A stretch of 64,000 bases of DNA, taken from assembly GCF_001543205.1 (NCBI RefSeq), contig NZ_CP014162.1, positions 1,302,001 through 1,366,000 on the forward strand, in the 5' to 3' direction. Positions 36,948-46,683 of this stretch are shown here, one piece after another. Every line of letters begins with the position of its first letter. The stretch's first letter is position 1. This DNA comes from Aerococcus urinaeequi. Lineage in GTDB: Bacteria; Bacillota; Bacilli; Lactobacillales; Aerococcaceae. The notes beneath the pieces were generated by a model. It worked only from the letters and a program-made list of their open reading frames with translations, had not been told where the DNA came from and searched no databases. Both the position numbers and the translations under genes were made by a program.

Positions 36948-37655
36948 TTGAAAAAAAGTGAATTCATCGTACAAGATCTTTTGAGTAAAATATATCAAGA
37001 AAACTTTATAAATGGTAAACTGCCCAGTCAAAGAGAACTTGCCAAAATTTATGAAGTATCCCGGTATACGATTCAATCAGTTGTAAAAATATTGGAAGAT
37101 ATCGGAATTGTAGAAGTGAGACATGGATCAGGAATCTATGTACGTACCGGATGGGTTAAAAATCCGCTGATCTTTAATTCTTTAACTAGAACACCGTACG
37201 AGAGAATTACATCCAAAATGTTAAGTTTAAATAGAAGATTAGCGAGTAAAGAAGAACAGCGGATTTTTCAAATTGATACGGAAGCTGAAATATGGGAATT
37301 TGAGCGTGTTCGAATTGTAAACTATAAAATAGAACAACTTGAGAAATCAAAAATGCCAGTAACATTATTTCCAGAATTAACCAAAGAAATAATTGAACAC
37401 TCTATTCAAGACTATGTCGAAAAAAGTGGCTATCGAATATCTCACTTTATTACGAGTTACAATTCTGTAAGTGTAGGTAAAGAACTAGCTGAAAAATTAG
37501 TATGTAGAAAAGGTACGCCAGCAATGGAAATTATTAATAGATCTTTGTTAGAAGATGGAAAAGTATATGAGTATAGTGAAATTATATCAATTGATTATGC
37601 TGTTACTTATATTCGACCTTTTGATCGTGATGTTCACCAAACTAGAATAGATTAG
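36948..37655 (+). CDS. GntR-family regulator with UTRA domain
   Basis: The TTG at 36948, eight bases after GGGAGG, gives 235 residues. The N-terminal winged helix (LPSQRELAKIYEVSRYTIQ, GIVEVRHGSGIYV) is GntR type. The remainder (from about residue 85) is a UTRA effector domain of the HutC subfamily, often binding sugar phosphates. It converges on the dehydratase-like gene, with the PTS gene beyond, and likely controls this sugar locus. An in-frame ATG at 36921 lacks a ribosome binding site. Confidence 0.9.
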   Translation: MKKSEFIVQDLLSKIYQENFINGKLPSQRELAKIYEVSRYTIQSVVKILEDIGIVEVRHGSGIYVRTGWVKNPLIFNSLTRTPYERITSKMLSLNRRLASKEEQRIFQIDTEAEIWEFERVRIVNYKIEQLEKSKMPVTLFPELTKEIIEHSIQDYVEKSGYRISHFITSYNSVSVGKELAEKLVCRKGTPAMEIINRSLLEDGKVYEYSEIISIDYAVTYIRPFDRDVHQTRID

Positions 37656-37695
37656 AAAAAGGCTCAAGATAATAGAAGCTTATCTTGAGCCTTTT
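37656..37695. terminator. Bidirectional terminator between gntR-like and manD-like genes
   Basis: AAAAGGCTCAAGATAA and TTATCTTGAGCCTTTT form a 16-bp perfect stem with a short loop between two convergent genes. T runs exist in both directions. Confidence 0.9.
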
Positions 37696-37697
37696 CA

Positions 37698-38897
37698 CTA
37701 TGGTGTTATAAGAGTGCCGTCTGGAATTCTGCTTTGGGTCCATTCATGAGGTCTGTATTCGACAGGAAATTGTTCTACTAATTTTTCATTAAAAGTAATG
37801 CCAATACCATCACGCTCTATTGGATAAAAGTAACCGTCTTCAGGTTCTGGTATATTTCCAAATATTTTTTTAGTATTTGGTTTAATATCAATGTTTTCTT
37901 GAATTGCTGCATTATGAAAATGAATATTTAGGTGCGTATTGACTGCTAAACCTACTGGGCTAATATCTGACGGGGTGTGCCAAGCGAGTCTAATACCCAT
38001 AGCTTCACAAAAATGAGCTAACTTAATTGCCGGTGTAATACCGCCTATCTGAGAAACGTGAACTCTAAGGAAATCAATTTGACGATTAATGATTAAATCC
38101 TTCCACTCCATTGGGTTATTAAACAATTCACCTGTAGCAATAGGTGTTGTTGATTGACTGCGCAATTGGGTTAGCCATTCATTTTGATCTGGTGCTAGGA
38201 TATCTTCTAAGAAAAATAGATTATATTTCTCAGCAGCCTTCGCAAATTGAATTGCTTGATTTGGATATAAACGCTCATGTACATCGTGCAAGATTTGGAA
38301 TTTATTTCCATACTTATTTGTGATACTTTCAAACATTTTTAACGTAGTCTGCATGTATGATTGCTGGTCAAAGTATGATCCGACCAGTGGATTTTTAGGC
38401 GTTTCTAGATGATCGGGATTCCCACCGTAAAAACCTAATTGACATCTGATGTATTTGTACCCTTCATTTAAAAATTTATCTATTTCTTGGTAAAGTTCTT
38501 CTAAATTATCTGCAACTGCATGTGTATAAGCGGGGATTGCTGTTCTTGATTTGCCACCTAAAAGTTGATATAAAGGCATTTTTGCGTATTTTCCTTTGAT
38601 ATCCCAAAGTGCCATATCAACGCCTGAGATAGCATTATTAATGACTGGACCATTTCTCCAGTAAGCATTAACGTTCATCAGTTGCCATAAATCCTCTATA
38701 TTGTTTGCATCCCTACCTAGTAATAAAGGTTTTAAGTTTTCGTCAATAATAGATTTTACTGCTAATGGCCTAAATTGAAATGTTGCACATCCTAGTCCAT
38801 AAAGTCCTGATTCAGTTTCTACTTTCACAATTACTAAATTATGACGGTCTGGTTTTGTAATAAATGATTTTATATCGGTGATTATGTTTGGATTCAT
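37698..38897 (-). CDS. Mannonate-dehydratase-like enzyme of the enolase superfamily
   Basis: The ATG at 38897 gives 399 residues. The GTG at 38906 overlaps the AAGGGAGTG ribosome binding site. The metal and catalytic residues of the ManD subgroup line up: D205 and H207 (HDVHERL), E231 (LEDILAPDQ), E257 (ATGELFNN) and H307 (AWHTPSD). ManD proteins dehydrate D-mannonate or D-gluconate to 2-keto-3-deoxygluconate, but many members of the subgroup have low or other activity. No kdgK/kdgA gene lies nearby. Context with GntR and a PTS suggests an acid sugar pathway. Confidence 0.85.
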   Translation of the reverse strand: MNPNIITDIKSFITKPDRHNLVIVKVETESGLYGLGCATFQFRPLAVKSIIDENLKPLLLGRDANNIEDLWQLMNVNAYWRNGPVINNAISGVDMALWDIKGKYAKMPLYQLLGGKSRTAIPAYTHAVADNLEELYQEIDKFLNEGYKYIRCQLGFYGGNPDHLETPKNPLVGSYFDQQSYMQTTLKMFESITNKYGNKFQILHDVHERLYPNQAIQFAKAAEKYNLFFLEDILAPDQNEWLTQLRSQSTTPIATGELFNNPMEWKDLIINRQIDFLRVHVSQIGGITPAIKLAHFCEAMGIRLAWHTPSDISPVGLAVNTHLNIHFHNAAIQENIDIKPNTKKIFGNIPEPEDGYFYPIERDGIGITFNEKLVEQFPVEYRPHEWTQSRIPDGTLITP

Positions 38898-38997
38898 TTT
38901 TGTCACTCCCTTGTTAAGTCTATTTCAGTATAAGTAGTCATTAGATAAAAACTCAAGGGCTAAAGTAAGTGGTTTGAATTTATTAGACTATTAGCAT

Positions 38998-39085
38998 TAA
39001 AACCAGTCCAATTTCAATAGAAAGTAATTAGATAGCTTATATATCAACGTTTTTAAAGAGAATTATGAATAAAGGACTGGTTTTA
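38998..39085. repeat. Widely spaced 12-bp inverted repeat in the PTS leader region
   Basis: TAAAACCAGTCC (38998-39009) and GGACTGGTTTTA (39074-39085) are perfect reverse complements 64 bases apart, in the divergent region between the manD-like and PTS genes. The second copy is followed by CTTTATAGG. It could be a pair of regulator half-sites looping DNA, or a long RNA stem. Confidence 0.6.
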
Positions 39086-39115
39086 CTTTATAGGTGTACC
39101 ATGCTAACATCTATT

Positions 39116-39129
39116 TGAAAGCGGAAACA
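39116..39129. promoter_or_regulatory. cre-like catabolite repression site
   Basis: TGAAAGCGGAAACA differs from the CcpA consensus TGWAANCGNTNWCA in one position only. It lies 32 bases upstream of the PTS start codon, a plausible place for repression by CcpA. Confidence 0.6.
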
Positions 39130-39160
39130 TTATTGTGCGTCTATTGTGGGAGGTAGAATT

Positions 39161-40993
39161 ATGGATTATAAGGAAACAGGCAGGTTTATAATTAAAAATG
39201 TGGGTGGAGAGTCGAATATTAACAATGTTTGGCACTGTATGACTCGATTACGTTTTGACTTAAAAGATGAAACAATGGTAAATTATGATAATTTGGAAAA
39301 AGATACCAATATTGTTGGGACTAAATACCAAAGTGATCAATTACAAATAGTCATCGGAACTGATGTAGAAAATTATTTCACAGAAATCGCGAATATATTA
39401 CATATAGATTCAGGAGAAGAAAATGAGAATAAAGAGAAGAAAGGATTTATCTCTTTGTTCATGGATACGGTATCTGGTGTATTTGGGCCTATTGTACCAG
39501 CTATTGCTGGTGCAGGAATGATTAAAGGGTTAATGGCAGGATTAGTCGCACTAGAAGTCATCTCTAATCAGACAGATTCATACTTGGTAATTGATATGAT
39601 TGCTAGTGGAGTGTTTACTTTCTTACCGTTTTTTGTAGCGATGTCAGCAGCAAAAATATTTAAAACTAATCAATACCTTGCTGTAGCTATTGCTGCAACT
39701 TTACAATTTCCAACGATGACCAGTGCTGTTGCTGAAGGAGCGGTTACACAGTTTAACTTGTTTGGAATAATACCTGTTCCAGTTTTTAATTATGCTGGTA
39801 CAGTAATACCGATTATATTTGCTGTTTTAGCACTGAGTTATATATATAATTGGGTTGATAAAATACTTCCCAAAGTACTTAGAACAGTATTCACACCAAC
39901 GATATCTCTTTTTCTTTCTGGTATTCTAACATTAACAGTAATTGGTCCAATCAGTATCTTCTTAGGTAATCTATTGGCGGATGGTGTTGCTTGGTTATTC
40001 ACTATTTCACCAGTATTAGCGGGGATTATAGTCGGTGCAATTAGACCAATTTCGATATTTACTGGACTTCATCACGCTATGACACCAATTGCTTTACAAA
40101 ACTTTGCTAATCAAGGGTATGATATGTTAATGCCGATGATGTTTATGGCAAATATGGCGATAACGGGTGCAACACTAGCAGTATATTTTAAAGTATCAAA
40201 TAAAGAAGAAAAATCACTCGTATTATCATCTGCAATTTCAGGTCTACTTGGGATTACCGAACCAGCATTATTCGGTATACTTTCAAAATATAAAAAAGCA
40301 TTTATTGCAGCTACAGTTGGAAGTTCTATAGCCTCAGCATTTATTAGTTTTTTTGGCGTAAGAATCTATGGATATATCTTATCCAGTATTTTTAGTTTAC
40401 CAGCGTATATTGGAGAATATTTTGTATATGCGGTAATAGGAATTATCCTTGCGATTGCTAGCTCTTTCACCATCACCTACTTATTAATACCAAAGGCGTC
40501 CATTGATAATAAAGAAGCTAATTCAGGTAAAACAGTTGAACTATATACAGCTGTAGAAGGCAAGTATGTACCTTTAGCTGATGTGCCTGATGAGGTGTTT
40601 GCTAATAAAATGGTTGGCGATGGGTATGCAATCAGTCCTTCTGAGGGCAATATATATGCGCCAGTTACTGGTAAGATTACATCAGTCTTTTCAACAAAGC
40701 ATGCTATTGGTATTACGACTGATGAAGGTATTGAAGTACTCATTCATATGGGATTAGACACAGTAAGTCTAAATGGAAATGGATTTGAAACATATGTTCA
40801 AACTGGAGATACTGTAGCTGTCGGCGATAGAATAGCTTATATGAATCTAGACTATATAAGTAGTCAAGGAAAAGAAACAGTGGTTATTGTTGTGATTACC
40901 AATATGGATAAAATTGATACGTTTACCATGAATAAAGATATTGAAGGTAATCATGAAATTGGGTCACCATTGATTTTTGCTCATGTAAATTAA
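39161..40993 (+). CDS. PTS EIIBCA, beta-glucoside family
   Basis: The 610-residue permease has the order EIIB (phosphorylated C26 in HCMTRLRF), EIIC (about 105-450, some ten membrane segments, with GLHHAMTPI) and EIIA (about 480-610, with H514 and the phosphorylated H529 in LIHMGLDTV). The ATG at 39161 follows GGGAGG; the upstream frame start at 39146 precedes that signal. It imports and phosphorylates a sugar. The subfamily includes beta-glucoside, sucrose and trehalose transporters. No hydrolase is adjacent, so the sugar is uncertain. Confidence 0.92.
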   Translation: MDYKETGRFIIKNVGGESNINNVWHCMTRLRFDLKDETMVNYDNLEKDTNIVGTKYQSDQLQIVIGTDVENYFTEIANILHIDSGEENENKEKKGFISLFMDTVSGVFGPIVPAIAGAGMIKGLMAGLVALEVISNQTDSYLVIDMIASGVFTFLPFFVAMSAAKIFKTNQYLAVAIAATLQFPTMTSAVAEGAVTQFNLFGIIPVPVFNYAGTVIPIIFAVLALSYIYNWVDKILPKVLRTVFTPTISLFLSGILTLTVIGPISIFLGNLLADGVAWLFTISPVLAGIIVGAIRPISIFTGLHHAMTPIALQNFANQGYDMLMPMMFMANMAITGATLAVYFKVSNKEEKSLVLSSAISGLLGITEPALFGILSKYKKAFIAATVGSSIASAFISFFGVRIYGYILSSIFSLPAYIGEYFVYAVIGIILAIASSFTITYLLIPKASIDNKEANSGKTVELYTAVEGKYVPLADVPDEVFANKMVGDGYAISPSEGNIYAPVTGKITSVFSTKHAIGITTDEGIEVLIHMGLDTVSLNGNGFETYVQTGDTVAVGDRIAYMNLDYISSQGKETVVIVVITNMDKIDTFTMNKDIEGNHEIGSPLIFAHVN

Positions 40994-41102
40994 TTATTAC
41001 ATTATAAATTACTATCTGTTAATAGATTATTGAAAGTAATCTTCATTAGTTTTTTTGAAAAAAATAGTACATGTGTTTGAACTTAATAATGATCAATAAA
41101 AA

Positions 41103-41152
41103 AATCCCCAGAAGTAAGCGTATGTCTGCGTACTTCTGGGGATTCTTTTTTT
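41103..41152. terminator. Bidirectional terminator between PTS and permease genes
   Basis: AATCCCCAGAAGTA pairs perfectly with TACTTCTGGGGATT, with runs of A before and T after it. It serves the convergent PTS gene and the ABC permease gene. Confidence 0.88.
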
Positions 41153-41170
41153 ATAGGATAAATAATCCAA

Positions 41171-44100
41171 TTAATCGACTGATTTTAATGCTTCTAGCAT
41201 ATCGACGTGTTGTAGACGTTTATAAATGATATAGGCTAGAACGGCTGTAATTGATCCGATAATAACAGCTGGAACAATAAAGCTTGTCGCTGCTAATGCA
41301 GGGTTAAACATGACATCAGCAGGTGGAACGATTCGAATAATATATTGGTGGAGCAGTTCACCAATACCGAAACCTACTAGTATACCTAGGGCAGTTAAAA
41401 CAATCGTTTCACGGTAAATATATAAGGTAACTTCATTATCAAAGAAACCAAGCACTTTGATAGTGGATAATTCACGCATCCGTTCAGAAACATTAATATT
41501 CGTTAGGTTATATAGGATAACGATACCTAGTAAACCAGCAACAACAATTAGAACAGTCATGATTTTATCCAACGAATGAACAATTGTATCGATTTGATTC
41601 ATTAGGGTAGTGTTTTGTACTACACCGGCAACACCGTCTAATTCAATGAATTTTGCAGCTTGATTTTCTGTGTTGTTAATTGAATCATCTTTTAGGTTGA
41701 CTAGATAAGCATTAGATTGGTAATCCTCACCATAAATTGTTTCATAAACTTGTGGACTAGCGAAGACAAAGTGACCAATATACATTTCTGTTATACCAGA
41801 TACTTTCATTTCACGGTCTTTACCGTTCGTATCTTGAAGTGTAATTGTATCACCCACTTCAGCATCTAATAATGTAGCAAGTCGTTCAGAAATCACTACA
41901 CCATCATCTGGTAAGTTTAACGTTTCTTCAGAGCCACGTTCAGTTAATTGAATATAGTCTGAAAATTCATCTATATTTTCTGGGGAAATTAAAGTGATAT
42001 CTTGTGTATCGTTTTGTTTTCCACCGACAGTTGTTAACTCTTGATATGCTACTTCACCGTATTGATCAATGTCTTGAGAAGATAGTGTATCCTCAATCTC
42101 CTCATATTGTTGGTCTGAGACATAATCATTTTCTGCAACAATCATATCATAATGGATTAAATCACCAAATTGACGTTGGTTAATTTCACCGATAGATGAT
42201 TGTACGCTAAGCCCTGAGAACAGTAAGGCAGTAGCACCGGCAACTCCAAAGATTGTCATTAGCATCCGTTGTTTATAACGGAAGATATTTCTTGCTGTTA
42301 CTTTGTGGGTGAAGGACATGCGGTTCCAAATTGGTGTAATCCGTTCTAATAAAATCTTAGATCCAGCGCTAGGAGCTTTAGGTAAAAGCAGTTGCGCAGG
42401 TTGTTCTTGTAATTCTCTCTTCGCTACTAAGTAGGCTGGTAAAACAGCTGCTAGTAAAGCTAGAAGAATAGCAACCAAGGAAACTGCCCAGTGGAAGTGT
42501 AATTCAATGGCTGGCAAGGTATAGCTTGCACTATAAGCATTGTAAACAATATAAGGGAGTAGGGTGTGTCCTAAGATAATCCCTAAAATAGTACCGGATA
42601 AGCTGGCGGTTAAACCGTAGAAAGTAAATTTCTTAATAACGTCTTGGTCATCATAACCTAGGGCTTTCAAGGTACCTGATTTAGTCCGTTCTTCGTCTAC
42701 AAAGCGTGTCATGGTAGTAAAGGTAACGAGTGCAGCAACGAAGTATAAGAAGATTGGGAAGATATTTGCTAGGGAATCTACAATATTTGAAATGGTACTG
42801 TAGATTTTATACCCATCGCTACCTGGAATCTCCCGACGACTATTTACGGAATAAGTTGGTAGGGATAAATTATCCACCATTTCTTGTGCTTCGGCTAGTT
42901 CATCTTCTTTGTCTGCTATCTCATCTTCAGCATCCGCTTTGGTTTTTGCGAATTCAGCGGCTTTATCTTCGTATTCTGCCTGACCTTTCGCAAGACTTTC
43001 TTTGGCATCTGCAATTTGGGCTTCAGCATCTGCAGATTCAGTTGCTAATTGGTCTTCTGCTTGGGCTAATTCCGCTTCTTTATCAGCTAATTCCGCTTTT
43101 GCTTGGGCTAACTTATCTACATTCGCTTGGTATTCCGCTGATTTCTTATCTAATGTCTCTACACCAGCAGTCCATTGTGCTAGACCCTCATAGTAAGTAT
43201 TTAAACCGTCATTATAAGATTGGATACCGGCATTGTATTTGGATAAGCCATCTTGGTATGCCGCTTCTTTTTCTTGTAAGAGGGCTTCATTCTCGCTTAA
43301 GCTAGCAGTTGCTGCTTCAATTTGAGCTTTACCATCATCAATTTTGGCTTGATTGCTAGATAATGCAGCGTTACCATCACTTAATTGTTTGTTTGCACTA
43401 TCTAATTGTGCTTTAGCACTGTTTAATTGTTCTTGGCCAGCATCTAGCTGACTTTTAGCACTTTCTAATGCTGATTTTTGTTGGTCTAACTCAGCTTGAC
43501 TAGCCTCTATTTTTGCCATTCCAGGAGTGTATGTTGAATTCATGAAGGATTCATATTCACTTTGGCTAGCATCCAATTCTTCTTGTAGGTCAGCAATTTG
43601 TGCTTGTAAATCAGCAGTATCAGCTTCATTTAAATCACCTGCATCTAATTTATTTTGTAGGCTAGTGATTTGTTCTGTTAAAGCTTGGATACCCTTCTCA
43701 TAATTTGCTTTTCCGTTTGCCAATTCTTGATTATTTTGATCAAGTTGATTTTGTGCGCCTTCTACTTGACTGGCTTTTGCTTCATAGTCAGCTTGTTTTT
43801 CCTCAAAAGCATTTAAGTTTTGAGTATATTCACTGTATTTGTTATCATACTCAGCTTGTTTGCTCTCAAGTGTTGCGTTTGCTTCGGCGATTTCTGCCTC
43901 AGCGCTATTTATTTGGGCTTTCTTTTCAGCTAATTGACTATAACCATTAGCAATCGCTGTTTGACCTTGATCTAATTGGCTTCTTGCGGTAGTTAACTGA
44001 CTTTGACTATCATTTAATTGTTTCTTTGCTTGGTTTAATTTAGCTTTACCATCTTGGAGTTGGTTCCACTTTTCGTCTAATGTAGCTTGCCCATTAGCTA

Positions 44101-45124
44101 ACTGCGTTTTAGCAGCATCTAATTGTGCTTGACTATCATCAATTGTAGTATGGGCATTCGCAATTTGATTGGCACCATCATTAATTTGTGCAGTGGCGTC
44201 AGCTACTTTAGTGTCTAATTGATTTTGTGCATCATCAATTTCAGCTTGACCATCAATTAATTGTTGTTTGGCATCATCTAGTTGTGCTTGTCCATCTGCC
44301 AATTTCTTCTTGGCATCATCAATTTGTTTTTGGCCATCATCAATTTCCGATTGATAATCATTTTTAATTGTTTCAAGACGATTTTCTGGTTGGTCTGCTA
44401 AGGCATCATCTAAATCATCTTTGTGAACTTGAAGTCTTTCAGTGTAAGTATCTGAATAAGGGTCGATATCAATTAAATCATCGAATCTTAATCGAGCCAG
44501 CATGTAGACATCTGAATCAAACGCAGATTCAGGAACAATCGCGTAACCTTTTAAGGCGCCAGTTCCGGCTGTAGAAGCACCTTGGTTTAGATTGGATAAA
44601 ATTTCACCAGAATAAATAAAACCAACAATTTCATAGGTGTCTTCTTTTAGTACGGTATCACCAGAGGCATCCGCCTGTTCTGACAGGTCAATTTTATCAC
44701 CTACTTGATATTGATCATCAAAGCTTGCATCTATCGCTATTTCATTACTTGCTTTAGGTAATTGACCTTCCACTAATTCATAATCAGAGATATCTTCTCC
44801 CATTGAGAATACGCGAATAGCTGTATGGCTATCATCAATTGTGACATCTTTTAAATAGCCATATTCAATATCTGCCAAGCCCGAGGTTTTATCCAAGATG
44901 TCAACATCATCATCATCAATACCCATTGAACCAATCACAGTGATATCAGAAACGTTTAACTCGTCAAAATAATGTTCACCAGTTGCCCGCATATCTGGTC
45001 CGGTCACTTTTAAACCAATTAAGGCAAAAGAACCTATCAACATTAACCCCATGATAGAGAAAAATCTACCTTTTGATTTAGTGATTGATTTTCGAATATC
45101 CTTCCATAACATTTTCTTTTTCAT
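41171..45124 (-). CDS. FtsX-like ABC permease with giant extracytoplasmic coiled coil
   Basis: The 1317-residue protein has an N-terminal membrane helix near 20-40 (RFFSIMGLMLIGSFALIG) and an extracellular domain to about 245. A continuous heptad-rich segment (about 245-750) follows, dominated by Ala, Gln, Asp, Glu and Lys with repeats such as KAQLDSANKQLSDG. Then come FtsX-type membrane helices at roughly 785-930 (with FVDEERTKSGTLKALGYD) and a second FtsX block (about 970-1317). With the adjacent ATPase it forms a MacB-like mechanotransmission system, probably for cell-envelope or peptide-related work. The stop is at 41171; the ATPase gene is 13 bases upstream. Confidence 0.85.
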   Translation of the reverse strand: MKKKMLWKDIRKSITKSKGRFFSIMGLMLIGSFALIGLKVTGPDMRATGEHYFDELNVSDITVIGSMGIDDDDVDILDKTSGLADIEYGYLKDVTIDDSHTAIRVFSMGEDISDYELVEGQLPKASNEIAIDASFDDQYQVGDKIDLSEQADASGDTVLKEDTYEIVGFIYSGEILSNLNQGASTAGTGALKGYAIVPESAFDSDVYMLARLRFDDLIDIDPYSDTYTERLQVHKDDLDDALADQPENRLETIKNDYQSEIDDGQKQIDDAKKKLADGQAQLDDAKQQLIDGQAEIDDAQNQLDTKVADATAQINDGANQIANAHTTIDDSQAQLDAAKTQLANGQATLDEKWNQLQDGKAKLNQAKKQLNDSQSQLTTARSQLDQGQTAIANGYSQLAEKKAQINSAEAEIAEANATLESKQAEYDNKYSEYTQNLNAFEEKQADYEAKASQVEGAQNQLDQNNQELANGKANYEKGIQALTEQITSLQNKLDAGDLNEADTADLQAQIADLQEELDASQSEYESFMNSTYTPGMAKIEASQAELDQQKSALESAKSQLDAGQEQLNSAKAQLDSANKQLSDGNAALSSNQAKIDDGKAQIEAATASLSENEALLQEKEAAYQDGLSKYNAGIQSYNDGLNTYYEGLAQWTAGVETLDKKSAEYQANVDKLAQAKAELADKEAELAQAEDQLATESADAEAQIADAKESLAKGQAEYEDKAAEFAKTKADAEDEIADKEDELAEAQEMVDNLSLPTYSVNSRREIPGSDGYKIYSTISNIVDSLANIFPIFLYFVAALVTFTTMTRFVDEERTKSGTLKALGYDDQDVIKKFTFYGLTASLSGTILGIILGHTLLPYIVYNAYSASYTLPAIELHFHWAVSLVAILLALLAAVLPAYLVAKRELQEQPAQLLLPKAPSAGSKILLERITPIWNRMSFTHKVTARNIFRYKQRMLMTIFGVAGATALLFSGLSVQSSIGEINQRQFGDLIHYDMIVAENDYVSDQQYEEIEDTLSSQDIDQYGEVAYQELTTVGGKQNDTQDITLISPENIDEFSDYIQLTERGSEETLNLPDDGVVISERLATLLDAEVGDTITLQDTNGKDREMKVSGITEMYIGHFVFASPQVYETIYGEDYQSNAYLVNLKDDSINNTENQAAKFIELDGVAGVVQNTTLMNQIDTIVHSLDKIMTVLIVVAGLLGIVILYNLTNINVSERMRELSTIKVLGFFDNEVTLYIYRETIVLTALGILVGFGIGELLHQYIIRIVPPADVMFNPALAATSFIVPAVIIGSITAVLAYIIYKRLQHVDMLEALKSVD

Positions 45125-45137
45125 GTTTATTTGTCAC

Positions 45138-45845
45138 CTACCATTCGATATCTGAGATATTTTCAGGTGCATCATTCACTTCAATGGATTCCACTGTAGC
45201 ATTACGCATGTGAATAACTCTATCAGCAATAGGTGCAATGGCTGCATTATGGGTAACGATAACTACAGTGGCACCATTCTTGCGACTCATATCTTGTAAG
45301 ATTTGTAAGACTTGTTTACCAGTTTCAAAGTCTAAAGCACCTGTTGGTTCATCACATAATAAGATTTTTGGTTTTTTAGCAACCGCTCTAGCAATAGAAA
45401 CGCGTTGTTGCTCACCACCCGATAATTGTGCAGGGAAGTTATTGATTCTTTCACCTAAACCTACACCCTCTAATACCTCGATAGGATCACTCGCATCTTT
45501 AACAATTTCAGAAGCTAACTCCACATTCTCTTTTGAAGTTAAGTTAGGCACTAAATTATAAAATTGAAATACGAAACCGACATCTTCTCGGCGGTATTTG
45601 GTTAATTGCTTTTTGTTGTAAGTAGCAATGTCATTGCCGTCAATAATGACCTGACCTTCATCATTTGTGTCCATGCCTCCCAGAATATTTAGCATGGTAG
45701 ATTTTCCGGCACCGGATGACCCTAAAATAATAGCTAATTCACCTTTCTCAACTGAAAAATTAACATCATTATTTGCGGTAATCACATTTTCACCCATTTG
45801 ATAATATTTAGAACTATTAATGACCTCTATGTAACTCATTTTCAT
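45138..45845 (-). CDS. ABC transporter ATP-binding protein (MacB/LolD type)
   Basis: The 235-residue ATPase has Walker A GSSGAGKS (42-49), Q-loop FVFQFYNLVPNLTSKEN, the signature LSGGEQQRVSIARA and Walker B ILLCDEPTGALD. It is the partner of FtsX-like permeases. It precedes the permease gene in the same transcript. Its promoter lies in the 174-base region shared with the divergent TetR gene, which carries two palindromes. Confidence 0.93.
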   Translation of the reverse strand: MKMSYIEVINSSKYYQMGENVITANNDVNFSVEKGELAIILGSSGAGKSTMLNILGGMDTNDEGQVIIDGNDIATYNKKQLTKYRREDVGFVFQFYNLVPNLTSKENVELASEIVKDASDPIEVLEGVGLGERINNFPAQLSGGEQQRVSIARAVAKKPKILLCDEPTGALDFETGKQVLQILQDMSRKNGATVVIVTHNAAIAPIADRVIHMRNATVESIEVNDAPENISDIEW

Positions 45846-45871
45846 TTCCTTCCTTATAAATATAAAATGAA

Positions 45872-45979
45872 TTGTTCAACTAAATGAACAACGTGTTGAT
45901 TTATTTACTAAGAGAGTATATGATTAAAGTACAAGAGAATCAATAAACAAAATACTAAAAAGTGTTGATTTCTCAACAC
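45872..45979. promoter_or_regulatory. Two palindromes in the tetR/ABC divergent region
   Basis: TTGTTCA-N6-TGAACAA (45872-45891) and GTGTTGA-N4-TCAACAC (45962-45979) are both perfect 7-bp inverted repeats. A half copy GTGTTGATTT also occurs after the first. They are likely operators for the adjacent TetR protein acting on both promoters. Confidence 0.55.
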
Positions 45980-46019
45980 ATTCTACCAATCTGTCTATTT
46001 AAAGAAAGTAGGAGTATCA

Positions 46020-46616
46020 ATGAATCGAAAGACGGAAACCAAGGAGAAAATAAAAGCAGCCTTTATCGACCTAGTACATGAAAAAGGTTTTGAAGCGATG
46101 ACAGTGAGTGATATCGCCCGTAGATGTGATATTAATCGTGGTACCTTTTACTTACATTATGTGGATAAGTATGACTTGATGAATAAACTAGAAGAAGAAG
46201 TGATGTATGATTTAGAGGCGATCATCTTAAAAGATTCGGATCAAGATCAAGATCAAGATCAAGAGGGTGAAGCTACACAATTGATTCCTTATGAAGAGAT
46301 TTTAGAAGCTTTAGTCTATGTAAAAGCTGAATTTGAATTTGTAAAAGCGATTGCTAGTCCTGGTGGAGACCCCAATTTTATGCAAACCCTAAAGTCTATT
46401 ATTGGACAACTTATTGATATAAAGGTGAAGCAGTCTAATCGCGTAAAATTTGAGAAAATAGATTTACCTGAAGACTATGCGATTGAAATACTTTTATCAT
46501 CAATAGTGGGCATTATTACCTTATGGATCAAGAAGGATGGAAAAGAATCACCGGAAGAAATTGCGCACATGATTACTAAAGCGAAACTATTGTCGCCATA
46601 TGAACTGCTAATGTAG
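46020..46616 (+). CDS. TetR-family regulator
   Basis: The 198-residue protein has the N-terminal helix-turn-helix (MTVSDIARRCDINRGTFYLHYVDKYDLM, residues about 25-52) and a divergent ligand-binding domain. An acidic run DQDQDQDQ at residues 74-81 is encoded by four exact GATCAA units, which could change in number. It is divergent from the ABC genes and probably represses them. The ligand is unknown. Confidence 0.9.
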   Translation: MNRKTETKEKIKAAFIDLVHEKGFEAMTVSDIARRCDINRGTFYLHYVDKYDLMNKLEEEVMYDLEAIILKDSDQDQDQDQEGEATQLIPYEEILEALVYVKAEFEFVKAIASPGGDPNFMQTLKSIIGQLIDIKVKQSNRVKFEKIDLPEDYAIEILLSSIVGIITLWIKKDGKESPEEIAHMITKAKLLSPYELLM

Positions 46617-46683
46617 AAATATATACGGGATAAAGGATTGATCGCCGTTTTTAATGGATATCTATCCTTTTTCGATGATATAA

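Noticed and set aside
39074-39095. Right arm of the inverted repeat as a rho-independent terminator
   Set aside because: The loop would be 64 bases and only a short interrupted T stretch follows, so a terminator is not convincing.
42730-43305. Long plus-strand ORF opposite the coiled-coil gene
   Set aside because: It is a shadow of the repetitive minus-strand permease. Its leucine-rich composition comes from the antisense of Gln/Ala/Asp codons and it has no ribosome binding site.
43002-43950. Repeated short motifs in the permease region taken as possible CRISPR or tandem repeats
   Set aside because: The repeats are imperfect, codon-periodic and encode heptads. There are no constant repeats with unique spacers.
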